Notes: a model not told the origin generated them from the letters alone. A stretch of 35,655 nucleotides of DNA from Clostridiales bacterium UBA1234 (GCA_002308995.1 DBWQ01000019.1:1-35655); one strand, 5' to 3'. Shown: positions 25,192 to 34,381, counted from the first letter of the stretch. A program made the numbers and translations.

Positions 25192-26067
25192 TTATTCGAT
25201 GTTTTGAATTTGCTCTCTAATATTTTCAATTTCATTCTTCATTTCAACAACTGAATTCGTGATATCTAAACAATTTGCCTTTGAACCAATTGTATTAGTT
25301 TCACGATTCATTTCTTGAAGTAAAAAATCTAATTTCTTTCCAATTGGACCTTCTGCTGAAAGCATTTTACGGAAAGAATCTAAATGACTTCTAAGTCTTG
25401 TTACCTCTTCACAGATACTTGACTTATCCGCAAAAAATACAACTTCCATTCCTAATCTGGTTTCATCAATAATATCATTGATTTTCAGTTCATTGACACG
25501 ATTCATTAATTTGGCTCTATATTCTTCTAACAAGTTAGCGGATCGTTTCTCAACTTGATTCACATACTCACTTACCGTAGTAAGTCTTTTTTGGATATCT
25601 GCAGAAAGTCTTTCGCCTTCCACTCTTCTAGCTTCAGCCAAATTTTGAATTGCCCCTGTCAATGCGTTTTGAATTTCTGTATAAATCTCATCCTCGTCGA
25701 TTTCACTATCTACAGTAATGATATCTGGCATCCTCATAACAGCGGTGGCAGAAATATCATCTTGAATACCATACTCGCTTACAAGTTTCCTCATTTCTTC
25801 TATATAGCATGAAGCAAGTCCTCTATCCACACTAATTCCTCTACCTTCGCGACTTGTATTCACCACATTAATAAAAACATCAATCTTACCCCTAGAAATA
25901 TTCTGTGTGATAAACTTACGAATCCTATCCTCAAGTGAGATTAAATATCTAGGCATTTTGATTTGAATATCATTATACTTATGATTAATTGTTTTGATAT
26001 CTACCGTATAAGTTTTTCCCTCGGCTTCATATACACCGCGGCCAAACCCTGTCATACTTTTAATCAT
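25192..26067 (-). CDS. YicC/YloC family endoribonuclease
   Basis: The 291-residue protein has the family's N-terminal MIKSMTGFGRG and the C-terminal block LLQEMNRETNTIGSKA. Members are reported to be metal-dependent endoribonucleases that act on RNA in the cytoplasm. It follows the 137-aa membrane protein by four bases and precedes rpoZ, so the run from rsmE to rpoZ may be one transcript. An AAAGGA lies about 13 bases before the ATG. Confidence 0.93.
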   Translation of the reverse strand: MIKSMTGFGRGVYEAEGKTYTVDIKTINHKYNDIQIKMPRYLISLEDRIRKFITQNISRGKIDVFINVVNTSREGRGISVDRGLASCYIEEMRKLVSEYGIQDDISATAVMRMPDIITVDSEIDEDEIYTEIQNALTGAIQNLAEARRVEGERLSADIQKRLTTVSEYVNQVEKRSANLLEEYRAKLMNRVNELKINDIIDETRLGMEVVFFADKSSICEEVTRLRSHLDSFRKMLSAEGPIGKKLDFLLQEMNRETNTIGSKANCLDITNSVVEMKNEIENIREQIQNIE

Positions 26068-26071
26068 GATT

Positions 26072-26485
26072 CTATCTATTTCCTTTCTTCTTTCTAAATG
26101 TTTTGATAAGAATTACGATTGCCTTAATAAGATAATAAGCAAGGAACATAAAAGGAAAACCTTTTGACAAGATAGTACTATATGGCTTTGGAAAACTAAT
26201 ATAGGCCCCTGGCAAAAGCGCTGATAAAACAGCAAGCACCAAAAACTCAATGCCATAAACTGTTAATGTCATATTATCTTTTTTATAAGCTCTCAGGAAC
26301 AAATAGATGGCCACTGCCAAGAATACTGCACCCGTGATTTGCACAGCAAGTGTTACATTAGAAATGCGATGTCCATAAAGTGTGTAGGCACTATCTACAA
26401 TTCCATAAAATACTTCTACTAGCAATAGCATTAATCCTACACCACAAAGTGCATCAATCAATTTATTTCTTTCTGTATAATTCAT
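26072..26485 (-). CDS. Small membrane protein, four predicted helices (137 aa)
   Basis: Family not recognised. Four hydrophobic segments are visible: LIDALCGVGLMLLLVEVFYGI, VTLAVQITGAVFLAVAIYLFL, VYGIEFLVLAVLSALLPGAY and FPFMFLAYYLIKAIVILI. The C-terminal end is basic (KTFRKKKGNR), suggesting a cytoplasmic tail by the positive-inside rule. An AGGAG lies upstream of the ATG. It lies 30 bases after rsmE and four before yicC, so it is probably co-transcribed, but that context gives no function. Confidence 0.8.
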   Translation of the reverse strand: MNYTERNKLIDALCGVGLMLLLVEVFYGIVDSAYTLYGHRISNVTLAVQITGAVFLAVAIYLFLRAYKKDNMTLTVYGIEFLVLAVLSALLPGAYISFPKPYSTILSKGFPFMFLAYYLIKAIVILIKTFRKKKGNR

Positions 26486-26515
26486 TTCTATCTCTCCTAA
26501 CCTTCTTACAAAAAA

Positions 26516-27256
26516 CTATCCCTCTAGCTCATATATCACATTAGCGGCTGTTACGATTCCCGCCGTTTCTGTGCGTAATATGCGTTTTCCTAATGTCACT
26601 AATTGCATATTATTTAACTCCTTTAGAATGGAAATATCCTTATCGGAAAATCCACCTTCCGGGCCAATCACAATAGCAACTTTTTTTACCTCTCCATCGA
26701 TGCTTCTCAAAGTCCCTTTAAGGGTACTTGTTTTTTCGCATTCATATGGCACTATAACTATATCATATTTTGCAAGATTTTCAATGATATTTTGCAATTT
26801 CCTTGCATTTTCAACGATAGGAATGGCTTGTCTTCCACTTTGCACGGCTGCTTCTTTTGCAATTTTTTTCCATCTTTCTACCTTTTTGGCTTCATTCTTT
26901 TCCTCTAGTTTGACAATCACACGTTCTGTAATGACCGGAATAAACCCTTTGATTCCAATTTCTGTCCCTTTTTGAATAATCCATTCAAACTTGTCAGATT
27001 TTGGTAACCCTTGGTATAAATCAATCTCTATTTCCGTTTCTGTTGATTCTGGGATGATAGTCTCTATATGTAAAATAATCGTCTCTTTTTCAAAATCCAT
27101 TATTTTACAAGCATATCTTTTTTGACTTTCATCGCAAACAAATACCTCATCCCCAACTTGATAACGAAGCACATTTTTGATATGGTTCACATCATCTCCC
27201 AATAGATGAATCGTATCGTTTTCTATTTGGTGGCTCTCAATGTAGAATGTGGTCAT
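26516..27256 (-). CDS. rsmE: 16S rRNA (uracil-1498-N3)-methyltransferase
   Basis: The 246-residue protein methylates U1498 of 16S rRNA using S-adenosylmethionine. A PUA-like N-terminal domain includes HIKNVLRYQVGDEV. The SPOUT knot is shown by IGPEGGFSDKD and by LGKRILRTETA near the C-terminus. An AGGAG lies just upstream of the ATG. It follows dnaJ by 16 bases, but the prmA gene that often lies between them in Clostridia is absent here. Confidence 0.96.
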   Translation of the reverse strand: MTTFYIESHQIENDTIHLLGDDVNHIKNVLRYQVGDEVFVCDESQKRYACKIMDFEKETIILHIETIIPESTETEIEIDLYQGLPKSDKFEWIIQKGTEIGIKGFIPVITERVIVKLEEKNEAKKVERWKKIAKEAAVQSGRQAIPIVENARKLQNIIENLAKYDIVIVPYECEKTSTLKGTLRSIDGEVKKVAIVIGPEGGFSDKDISILKELNNMQLVTLGKRILRTETAGIVTAANVIYELEG

Positions 27257-27272
27257 TTTCTTCTCCTATCTT

Positions 27273-28421
27273 CTAAAAAAATCTTTTACGTTTTCCAGTT
27301 TCAAAGCTTTCTCCACCAGCAGCGGCAAATTGTTTTAAAATTTCGCGTTGCTCATTGTTAAGCTTTTTAGGAACATCAACAACGACAGTAAAATATAAAT
27401 CTCCTGTCCCTCTTCCATTAATGTTCTTGATACCTTTTCCTTTGAGTGTAAAGATAGAACCCGTCTGAGTACCTTCTGCTAAATCGTAAGACTCCTCTCC
27501 CGTTAGTGTTGGCACTTTAATAATAGCTCCGAGCGCAGCTTCAGCAAACGAAATATGAACATTACAAAAGATACTATCCCCTTTTCTAGTAAAGATAGCA
27601 TGGCTCTTAACTCCTACCGTCACATATAAATTTCCAGAAGGCCCACCTCTAAGTCCCGGCTCACCTTCTCCATTTAAAGAAATGACTTGTCCATTATCAA
27701 TCCCTGCCGGAATATTAATTTTAATCTTTCTTTGTTTCTTTACGGTACCTCTTCCACGGCATGTCTCACAAGGAGAGCTTATCACACTACCAGTTCCCCC
27801 ACAATTATCACATGTTCTTACACTCGCAAAGGAACCCAAAATAGTATTTTGAGTAGTTCTTACTTGTCCTGAGCCTCCGCATACTTTACATGTTTCTTTC
27901 TTAGTTCCTGGTTTTGCACCACTACCATGGCAAGTATCACATTCTTCCTCACGATTTAGCGTGATTGTTTTTTCTACACCAAACGCCGCTTCTTCAAAAG
28001 AAATATCTATTCTAACCTTTAAATCTCTTCCACGAACAGGGCCATTACGATTTTGACGTCTTGATGAACCTCCTCCAAAGAAAGAGGAAAAAATATCATT
28101 TAAATCAAAGTCCATTCCACCAAAACCAGAAGCACCACCAAAACCTTCAAATCCACTAAAGCCACTAAAATCATTGGAATATCCATTTGCTCCTGCACTA
28201 TGACCAAACTGATCATACATACTTCTTTTTTGCGGATCTGAAAGCACTTCATAAGCTTCGTTTACTTCTTTAAATTTTGCTTCTGCTTCTTCTTTATTGT
28301 TGGGATTGGCATCTGGATGGTATTGTTTTGCTAATTTTCGAAATGCTTTTTTGATTTCATCATCTGTAGCCGTTTTAGAAACACCTAGCACTTCATAGTA
28401 GTCCCTTTTTTGCTCTGCCAT
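27273..28421 (-). CDS. dnaJ: Chaperone DnaJ
   Basis: This Hsp40 co-chaperone delivers substrates to DnaK and stimulates its ATPase. It has 382 residues. The J domain has HPD at 35-37. A glycine/phenylalanine-rich linker follows (about 75-120), then a zinc-finger region with four CxxCxGxG repeats (CDTCHGSG, CKVCGGSG, CDNCGGTG, CETCRGRG), and the C-terminal substrate-binding domains. It is the last gene of the hrcA-grpE-dnaK-dnaJ order. A hairpin at 28458-28480 lies in the gap to dnaK. Confidence 0.98.
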   Translation of the reverse strand: MAEQKRDYYEVLGVSKTATDDEIKKAFRKLAKQYHPDANPNNKEEAEAKFKEVNEAYEVLSDPQKRSMYDQFGHSAGANGYSNDFSGFSGFEGFGGASGFGGMDFDLNDIFSSFFGGGSSRRQNRNGPVRGRDLKVRIDISFEEAAFGVEKTITLNREEECDTCHGSGAKPGTKKETCKVCGGSGQVRTTQNTILGSFASVRTCDNCGGTGSVISSPCETCRGRGTVKKQRKIKINIPAGIDNGQVISLNGEGEPGLRGGPSGNLYVTVGVKSHAIFTRKGDSIFCNVHISFAEAALGAIIKVPTLTGEESYDLAEGTQTGSIFTLKGKGIKNINGRGTGDLYFTVVVDVPKKLNNEQREILKQFAAAGGESFETGKRKRFF

Positions 28422-28457
28422 TTCATGTTTCTCCTTTCGGATTAATATATAGCCGAC

Positions 28458-28480
28458 AAGGACGACCAGTGGTCGTCCTT
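28458..28480. promoter_or_regulatory. Hairpin between dnaK and dnaJ
   Basis: Perfect 11-bp arms (aaggacgacca / tggtcgtcctt) surround a single central base. No T tract follows in the minus direction, so it is more likely an mRNA processing or stability element, which could set dnaJ below dnaK, than a full terminator. Confidence 0.55.
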
Positions 28481-28520
28481 TACGAACCTATTTGATTTTG
28501 ATCAAACACCTAAAATTATT

Positions 28521-30368
28521 TTACTCTACTTTATAATCGGCATCATACACCGTGCCATCATTATTGGTAGCATCTGTATTACCAGAAGCTTCTGTCGTAG
28601 TACCTTCTGCATTTTGGTTTGCTGCATTTTGAGCGGCTGCATTCGCATATAATTTTTCAGAAATCTTATAGAATTCTTGCGTTAGTTTTTCGGTAGCATC
28701 TTTGATAGCATTTGTGTCAGTGCCTTCAAGTGTTTTCTTAACATTATCCAATTCAGATTGTACTTTTGCTTTTTCTTCAGCGCCAATCTTATCCCCTAAA
28801 TCATTTAATGTTTTCTCTGTATTATATACTAATGACTCTGCGTTATTTCTAACCTCTACTGCTTCTTTATTCTTTCTATCTTCTTCAGCATGAGCTTCTG
28901 CTTCTTTGACAGCTTGCTCAATTTCATTTTCTGTTAAATTGGTGCTTGCTGTGATGACAATCTTTTGTTCATTGCCTGTACCCATATCTTTAGCAGATAC
29001 GTGAACAATACCGTTTGCATCAATATCAAATGTTACTTCAATTTGAGGTACACCTCTTGGTGCTGCAGGAATACCTGTAAGTTGGAATCTACCAAGTGTT
29101 TTGTTGTAAGCAGCCATTTCTCTTTCACCTTGAAGTACATGAACTTCTACACTGGTTTGACCATCAGCAGCGGTAGAGAACACTTGTGATTTCTTTGTTG
29201 GGATGGTTGTATTTCTTTCAATTAATTTGGTAAATACACCACCAAAGGTTTCAATACCAAGTGAAAGTGGCGTAACATCTAAAAGTACTAAATCTTTGAC
29301 ATCACCAGATAAAACACCTGCTTGAATAGCGGCACCAATGGCAACACATTCATCTGGGTTAATACCTTTGTGAGGTTCTTTACCAGTTACTTTCTTAACA
29401 GTTTCTTGAACTAGAGGTACTCTTGAAGAACCACCAACTAGTAAAATTTTATCTAGCTTATCTGTCGTTAAGTTAGCATCTTTCAATGCTTGATTCATTG
29501 GGCCAACTGTAGAATCTACTAAATCTCTAATTAAGTCTTCAAATTTAGCTCTTGTTAAAGTAATGTTCATATGTTTTGGTCCTGTGCTATCTGCTGTGAT
29601 ATATGGTAAATTAATATCTGTTTGCATCATAGAAGAAAGTTCAATTTTAGCCTTTTCTGCAGCTTCTTTTAAACGTTGCATAACTGCTGGATCTGTAGAT
29701 AAATCAATACCTTGGTCTTTCTTAAATTCTTCTACTAAGTATTTCATAATTCTTTCATCAAAGTCATCGCCACCAAGTCTATTGTTACCACTGGTTGCTA
29801 ATACTTCGAATACACCATCGCCGATTTCAAGAATAGATACATCGAATGTACCACCACCTAAATCGTATACCATGATTTTTTGCTCATCACCTTTATCAAG
29901 ACCATAAGCAAGAGATGCAGCAGTTGGCTCGTTGATAATTCTTAATACTTCAAGTCCTGCAATTCTACCAGCATCTTTCGTTGCTTGTCTTTGTGAATCG
30001 CTAAAGTAAGCAGGAACTGTGATAACAGCTTGTGTTACCTTTTGGCCTAAATAATTTTCTGCATCTGTTTTTAACTTTTGAAGAATCATAGCAGAAATCT
30101 CTTGTGGGGTATAAGTTGCATCATCAATTTTGACTTTTCTATCTGTACCCATATCTCTCTTAATAGAAGAAATGGTTCTATCATGGTTGGTAACCGCTTG
30201 TCTTTTAGCAATTTGACCAACTAATCTTTCACCAGTTTTAGTAAATGCTACAACTGATGGAGTGGTTCTATTTCCTTCCGCATTTGGAATAACCACTGGC
30301 TCTCCACCTTCCATAACTGCTACACATGAATTTGTTGTACCTAAATCGATACCAATAATCTTTGACAT
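28521..30368 (-). CDS. dnaK: Chaperone DnaK (Hsp70)
   Basis: The 615-residue ATP-dependent chaperone starts MSKIIGIDLGTTNSC. It keeps the DnaK signatures VYDLGGGTFDVSILE and LVGGSSRVPLVQ, the linker VLLDVTPLSLGIE, and a substrate-binding domain. The C-terminal lid ends in an Ala/Asn-rich tail and VYDADYKVE. The ATG at 30368 is preferred for spacing to AAAGGA (10 bases); two earlier in-frame ATGs at 30377 and 30374 lie too close. A 216-base gap with a large palindrome (30461-30583) separates it from grpE. Confidence 0.98.
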   Translation of the reverse strand: MSKIIGIDLGTTNSCVAVMEGGEPVVIPNAEGNRTTPSVVAFTKTGERLVGQIAKRQAVTNHDRTISSIKRDMGTDRKVKIDDATYTPQEISAMILQKLKTDAENYLGQKVTQAVITVPAYFSDSQRQATKDAGRIAGLEVLRIINEPTAASLAYGLDKGDEQKIMVYDLGGGTFDVSILEIGDGVFEVLATSGNNRLGGDDFDERIMKYLVEEFKKDQGIDLSTDPAVMQRLKEAAEKAKIELSSMMQTDINLPYITADSTGPKHMNITLTRAKFEDLIRDLVDSTVGPMNQALKDANLTTDKLDKILLVGGSSRVPLVQETVKKVTGKEPHKGINPDECVAIGAAIQAGVLSGDVKDLVLLDVTPLSLGIETFGGVFTKLIERNTTIPTKKSQVFSTAADGQTSVEVHVLQGEREMAAYNKTLGRFQLTGIPAAPRGVPQIEVTFDIDANGIVHVSAKDMGTGNEQKIVITASTNLTENEIEQAVKEAEAHAEEDRKNKEAVEVRNNAESLVYNTEKTLNDLGDKIGAEEKAKVQSELDNVKKTLEGTDTNAIKDATEKLTQEFYKISEKLYANAAAQNAANQNAEGTTTEASGNTDATNNDGTVYDADYKVE

Positions 30369-30460
30369 AATCATCATTTCCTTTCTTTAAACGGCTTTTC
30401 GTCGCTTTTTTCATTTTCTTTCTTTTTTATTTTGCATATTCATAAAGTACTATTCATTAG

Positions 30461-30583
30461 GTTTTCATCAAAATTAGTAGATTGCGGATTTTTTAGGCTG
30501 AGCGCGGCGCGCAGTCGTATGTGGATACGTCGAGCACCAAGCCAGACTAAAATAATTCGCAAGATGCTGATTTTGGTGAAAAC
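30461..30583. repeat. Large imperfect palindrome between grpE and dnaK
   Basis: The outer arms (gttttcatcaaaattag / ctgattttggtgaaaac) and inner arms (ttgcggatttttt / aaataattcgcaa, then taggctg / cagacta) form a stem of about 35-40 pairs around a GC-rich core with a cgtat-gtgg-atacg hairpin (30516-30529). At least four variant positions give G-U pairs in the plus-strand RNA but A-C mismatches in the minus strand, which is the operon's sense strand. It resembles a mobile palindromic element more than an operon terminator. Confidence 0.6.
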
Positions 30584-30585
30584 AA

Positions 30586-31101
30586 TTAGTTAGCTACCTT
30601 TACCATAGCGTGACGAAGTACCCTGTCGCCCATCTTATATCCACATCGAAGTTCTTCTACTACTTCTTGCTCGCCATAGTCTTTGTTTTCGATGTGCATG
30701 ACTGCATCATGATACTCTGGATTAAATGTTTCTTTTTCGGTTGCAATCTTTTCCACATTTAATTCTTTCATGATGTCTTGTACTTGTTTTTGTATTAATT
30801 CTACTCCTTCCTTCACTTTTGGATCCACCTCTGTGCTAACTGCTTTGTCTAGGTTATCTAGTACTGCAATGTACTTGGTTACCACATCGCCAACCGCCAG
30901 TGAATAAATTTTTTCTTTCTCTTTTGAAACACGCTTTTTATAGTTGTCAAACTCGGCTGCTGTTCGTTGCAAATGTTCATAATACTTTTCATTTTCTTTC
31001 TTTAGTTTTTCAATCTCTTCCATTAAATCTTTTACGGAAGTTTCTTTTGTTTCTTCGTTTTCTAAAACCTCTTCCTCATTGTTCTCCAGGTTTTCCGCCA
31101 T
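30586..31101 (-). CDS. grpE: Nucleotide exchange factor GrpE
   Basis: The 171-residue protein starts with an acidic tail (MAENLENNEEEVLE) and a long coiled coil (about 25-75, with RTAAEFDNYKKRVSKE). The beta domain follows, with FNPEYHDAVMH and YKMGDRVLRHAMVKV. It releases ADP from DnaK. The ATG lies six bases after GGGGAG and overlaps the end of hrcA by 26 bases, so translation of the two is coupled. Confidence 0.97.
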   Translation of the reverse strand: MAENLENNEEEVLENEETKETSVKDLMEEIEKLKKENEKYYEHLQRTAAEFDNYKKRVSKEKEKIYSLAVGDVVTKYIAVLDNLDKAVSTEVDPKVKEGVELIQKQVQDIMKELNVEKIATEKETFNPEYHDAVMHIENKDYGEQEVVEELRCGYKMGDRVLRHAMVKVAN

Positions 31102-32131
31102 CCTCTTCTCCCCCTTGTTTTATTTTTTCTTGCACTTTATCTCCTATATACTTAATCACTGGAATCACTTTTTTATAATCCATTCGTTTTGGTCCAATAA
31201 CACCAATCGTACCAATTTCTTTATCGTTAATTACTTGTTTATACGTAATAATGGTAAAGTCTTTTAAATCTTCAAACGCTGTTTCTTGACCAATATAGAC
31301 ATTAATATTACCATTATATCCGTTTTTTACAAGTTCTTTAATGGCATCTTGTGTTTCGATAATATTTAAGAAATTTTTCAGTGTTGTTTCTTTTTTGAGT
31401 TCTGGAAGCTCCAGCATATTTCTCGTACCATCCAAATAAATCTCAGAATCACCTTCAGTCAGCATATGGTTTAATTCCATCACGAGTGGAACCACCGTAT
31501 TGTTGATATTATATAGTTCATCCTGAATGTTACTATTAATATTGTCATACACTTCTTTAAAGTTCATTCCTTTAAATTTATAGTTTAATAAGCTATTAAA
31601 AATCTGAATATTCTCTTCTGAAATCTCTCCGTTGTATCTCACGACACTTTCTTTGATGATACCATTATCTGCTAAAAGAACAATCATCAGCCTATCTTGC
31701 CCCAATTTAACTAATTTAATTTCTTCTACACTGCAAGCATCATTTTGAGGACCCGCTACCAATGAAGCATAATTGGTAATTCTTGACAAAATACTAGAAG
31801 CTTCTTTGATTAATTCATCAAATCTAAGAACATCTTCTTTTAAATTATCATCAATTAATGCTTTTTCTCTTGGCGTTAATTGATATTCCTTCATGATTGT
31901 ATCCACATAAAAACGGTATCCTTTACTAGAAGGAACACGTCCTGCCGAAGTATGAGGCTTATCTAAATACCCCATCTCCTCTAAAGCTGCCATATCGTTT
32001 CGAATGGTGGCAGAGCTAAAACCTAGGTTATAGTCACTTGCAATTTTACTAGAACCGACTGGCTCTGCTGTTTTGTTATATTCTTCAATAATCGCTTCTA
32101 GAATTCGCTTTTTACGCTCATCTAAAGGCAT
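31076..32131 (-). CDS. hrcA: Heat-inducible transcription repressor HrcA
   Basis: The 351-residue repressor binds CIRCE operators with help from GroEL in the family. The N-terminal winged helix shows KKRILEAIIEEY, the recognition region IRNDMAALEEMGYLDKPHTSAGRVPS, and the HrcA ligand-binding/dimer domain follows (VGPQND-type stretch AGPQNDACSVEEIKLV, later TIGVIGPKRMDY). The GAGG before the ATG supports the start. It is the first gene of the heat-shock operon. Two CIRCE elements lie upstream (32160-32186 and 32243-32269), one in the leader and one over its promoter, so it represses itself. Confidence 0.97.
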   Translation of the reverse strand: MPLDERKKRILEAIIEEYNKTAEPVGSSKIASDYNLGFSSATIRNDMAALEEMGYLDKPHTSAGRVPSSKGYRFYVDTIMKEYQLTPREKALIDDNLKEDVLRFDELIKEASSILSRITNYASLVAGPQNDACSVEEIKLVKLGQDRLMIVLLADNGIIKESVVRYNGEISEENIQIFNSLLNYKFKGMNFKEVYDNINSNIQDELYNINNTVVPLVMELNHMLTEGDSEIYLDGTRNMLELPELKKETTLKNFLNIIETQDAIKELVKNGYNGNINVYIGQETAFEDLKDFTIITYKQVINDKEIGTIGVIGPKRMDYKKVIPVIKYIGDKVQEKIKQGGEEDGGKPGEQ

Positions 32132-32159
32132 TCTACCTCACCTTCTTTACTGATTATGT

Positions 32160-32186
32160 TTAGCACTTGATTCGAAAGAGTGCTAA
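32160..32186. promoter_or_regulatory. CIRCE operator, leader copy
   Basis: TTAGCACTT, nine bases, GAGTGCTAA: the CIRCE inverted repeat with one mismatch, 28 bases upstream of the hrcA ATG and downstream of the predicted transcription start. Confidence 0.93.
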
Positions 32187-32199
32187 ATTGAAGTTAAAT

Positions 32200-32227
32200 A
32201 AAACGGCCTCTTTTTAAGACCGTTTTT
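32200..32227 (-). terminator. Hairpin in the hrcA leader (possible read-through terminator)
   Basis: On the minus strand AAAACGGTCT pairs over ten bases (one G-U) with AGGCCGTTTT, followed by ATTTAAC. The hrcA start site is expected near 32221, so transcripts from that promoter would lack the outer A-rich pairs, whereas transcripts running in from trpS would have the full stem. Confidence 0.55.
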
Positions 32228-32256
32228 AGCATATCACTACCTTTAGCACTTGTCAA
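32228..32256 (-). promoter_or_regulatory. Promoter of hrcA-grpE-dnaK-dnaJ
   Basis: Minus strand TTGACA (32251-32256), 17 bp, TATGCT (32228-32233). The -35 falls inside the distal CIRCE copy. Confidence 0.8.
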
Positions 32257-32269
32257 GTGAGAGTGATAA
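32243..32269. promoter_or_regulatory. CIRCE operator, promoter copy
   Basis: TTAGCACTT, nine bases, GAGTGATAA: a second CIRCE repeat with two deviations from the consensus, overlapping the -35 and the upstream edge of the promoter. Confidence 0.85.
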
Positions 32270-32309
32270 AATTCACAAAATTTTCATTTTTCTATAGCAT
32301 CTGTATTTT

Positions 32310-33299
32310 TTATCTTACTAAGCCCATCTTTTGCCTCATGGCTTCATATTTATCTTTAGCAAGTTGTTTTGTTTTAGCTGCTCCTTCATTTAAGATATCC
32401 TCTAACTCTTTGCTATTAATTAATTCTTCATATCTCTCTTGAATTTTCCCAATTCTATCACAAACAAGTTCTGCCACATATTTTTTAAACTCTCCGTAGT
32501 TTTTCCCTACAAATTTTTCTTCTACTTGTTGAATCGTATCATTCGTTAAAGAAATACAAATATTAATTAAATTAGAAATTCCAGGTTTGTTTTCTGGATC
32601 ATATTTCACTTGCATTTCAGAATCGGTCGTTGCCGACATAATCTTTTTGGTGATTTGTTCCTTGGTATCTAATAGACAAATGACACCATTTGGATTTTCC
32701 TCTGATTTACTCATTTTTTTGGATGGGTCTTTTAAATCTTTAATCTTCACTCCACTTTCAGTAATTAAAGGTTCTGGAAGCTTAAATGTTTCTCCATACA
32801 TTTTGTTAAATCTTTCTGCAATGTCTCTGGCAAGTTCCACATGTTGTTTTTGATCGATGCCAACTGGCACATAATCTGAATCCACATATAAGATGTCGGC
32901 TGCCATTAAAACTGGATAGGTTAATAGACCAAGTGTAAAGTTAGCATTTTGTTTACTTTTTTCTTTAAACTGAATCATTCTGGATGCCTCACCATAATAC
33001 GTGCTACATTCTAAAAGCCATGATATAGAGGGAATGAACTCATTATCGGATTGTAAATAGATCGTATTCTTTTTTGGATCGATACCACACGCAATATAGA
33101 GTGCAATAAATTCTTTAATTCTACGTCTTAACTCCTCTGGTGGTTGATGAATGGTAATAGCGTGTAAATCTGCTACAAATAAATAAGAGTCAAATTCTTC
33201 TTGTCTTTTTACCATTTGCATAATGGCGCCAATGTAATTGCCAAGTGTTAAATCACCAGTCGGTTTAAGACCAGTTAATAATCTTTTTTTATTTTCCAT
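32310..33299 (-). CDS. trpS: Tryptophan--tRNA ligase
   Basis: The 329-residue class I synthetase charges tRNA(Trp). The HIGH-type motif is TLGN at 18-21 in PTGDLTLGNYIGA and the KMSKS motif is KKMSKSEE near residue 195. The usual bacterial TrpRS length is matched. AGGAG lies eight bases before the ATG. It begins 15 bases after the HD-domain gene, so both are transcribed from 34382-34410. No T-box leader is present ahead of either gene. Confidence 0.97.
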   Translation of the reverse strand: MENKKRLLTGLKPTGDLTLGNYIGAIMQMVKRQEEFDSYLFVADLHAITIHQPPEELRRRIKEFIALYIACGIDPKKNTIYLQSDNEFIPSISWLLECSTYYGEASRMIQFKEKSKQNANFTLGLLTYPVLMAADILYVDSDYVPVGIDQKQHVELARDIAERFNKMYGETFKLPEPLITESGVKIKDLKDPSKKMSKSEENPNGVICLLDTKEQITKKIMSATTDSEMQVKYDPENKPGISNLINICISLTNDTIQQVEEKFVGKNYGEFKKYVAELVCDRIGKIQERYEELINSKELEDILNEGAAKTKQLAKDKYEAMRQKMGLVR

Positions 33300-33314
33300 T
33301 TTTTCATCTCCTAT

Positions 33315-34358
33315 TTAGTCTTCATAATCGATGTACATGTATAGATCCGTATCAGAGTTTAAAAACTCGTTAATTTTATGTTCGACTTCTTCCGATGCCT
33401 TACTCATTCTAGAGTATCCAACTTTTGCCGATACTAAAGGATCTACGTATCTTAAATCTCTCCCAATCTTTGTACAATATTTGTTTTCATCCTTATTAAA
33501 CTTAGTATATACTTTATTAAGCTCCGGTAAATAACGCCATCGATCACTAATACGCTTATCACTGCAACTTAATCCAATATCCATAATTGTTTTATCATTA
33601 GAAGTATATAAATCTTTTCTTTTAATCACACCTCTACGAATCATGGGAGCAAGTGTATCTGAAATAAACTTCATTGCCATTTTAGATTCATAAGAGCGAT
33701 ATTTTTTGCCGCATTCTAATGCTATCAAAGTAAACTTTTCACCAATCTTAGGGGTATTAAAAGCAAATTCAGGCATATTATCCTCATTTGGTACAATGAC
33801 TAGGTCTTCATACATTTCTTTGATTTCTTCTAATGTGCACATGTCTGACATATACGCCGTATGTAAAAAATACTCTAGTGAGTGAGCACACAAAGTTGGT
33901 CTTACGTTATAGGCAAGTGGGTAAACCGTGTAGTCACATAAATCATCAATTTTCACTTCATTTTTAAAAATATATTCAAATAATTTATCACTTCCCACTA
34001 GCACATCATAGTTGCTAAGGGATACATCGTCTTTATCAAAATTTTCTTCTGCAATATACGTTGTTGCATATGAGAAGGCAGGAACAGCGATATCGTGAAA
34101 TAGCGCTGCCAATACTTGTGGTTTGTTGGTAACAAATTCATTTAAAATAAGGGCTACCCCAAGACTATGGTCTAGCTCTGAATAATGATAATTATATACA
34201 TGAAAACCACTAAGCGAAATCCCAGCATTCACATCAATACCATTCAACCTAATAAGTTCAGGAAAATCTAGAATATCTTTGATATAATCAGGAACTTCTT
34301 TGCAATACACTTTATGTAATTCCTCTACCTTTGGATTTCGCGACTCTAAATATGTCAT
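33315..34358 (-). CDS. HD-domain phosphohydrolase-like protein (347 aa)
   Basis: This cytosolic protein shows the HD superfamily metal-binding pattern: a histidine in ELDHSLGVALIL, then LFHDIAVPAF with the HD pair, and a further aspartate region. The arrangement resembles dNTPase/SAMHD1-type HD proteins, but the substrate is not known. The C-terminal half is rich in aromatic and charged residues and not recognised. The ATG at 34358 is chosen because GAGGTGA lies just upstream and the in-frame ATG at 34391 is inside the promoter. It is the first gene of a pair with trpS. Confidence 0.82.
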   Translation of the reverse strand: MTYLESRNPKVEELHKVYCKEVPDYIKDILDFPELIRLNGIDVNAGISLSGFHVYNYHYSELDHSLGVALILNEFVTNKPQVLAALFHDIAVPAFSYATTYIAEENFDKDDVSLSNYDVLVGSDKLFEYIFKNEVKIDDLCDYTVYPLAYNVRPTLCAHSLEYFLHTAYMSDMCTLEEIKEMYEDLVIVPNEDNMPEFAFNTPKIGEKFTLIALECGKKYRSYESKMAMKFISDTLAPMIRRGVIKRKDLYTSNDKTIMDIGLSCSDKRISDRWRYLPELNKVYTKFNKDENKYCTKIGRDLRYVDPLVSAKVGYSRMSKASEEVEHKINEFLNSDTDLYMYIDYED

Positions 34359-34381
34359 ATTACTCACCTCATACTCCCCAA

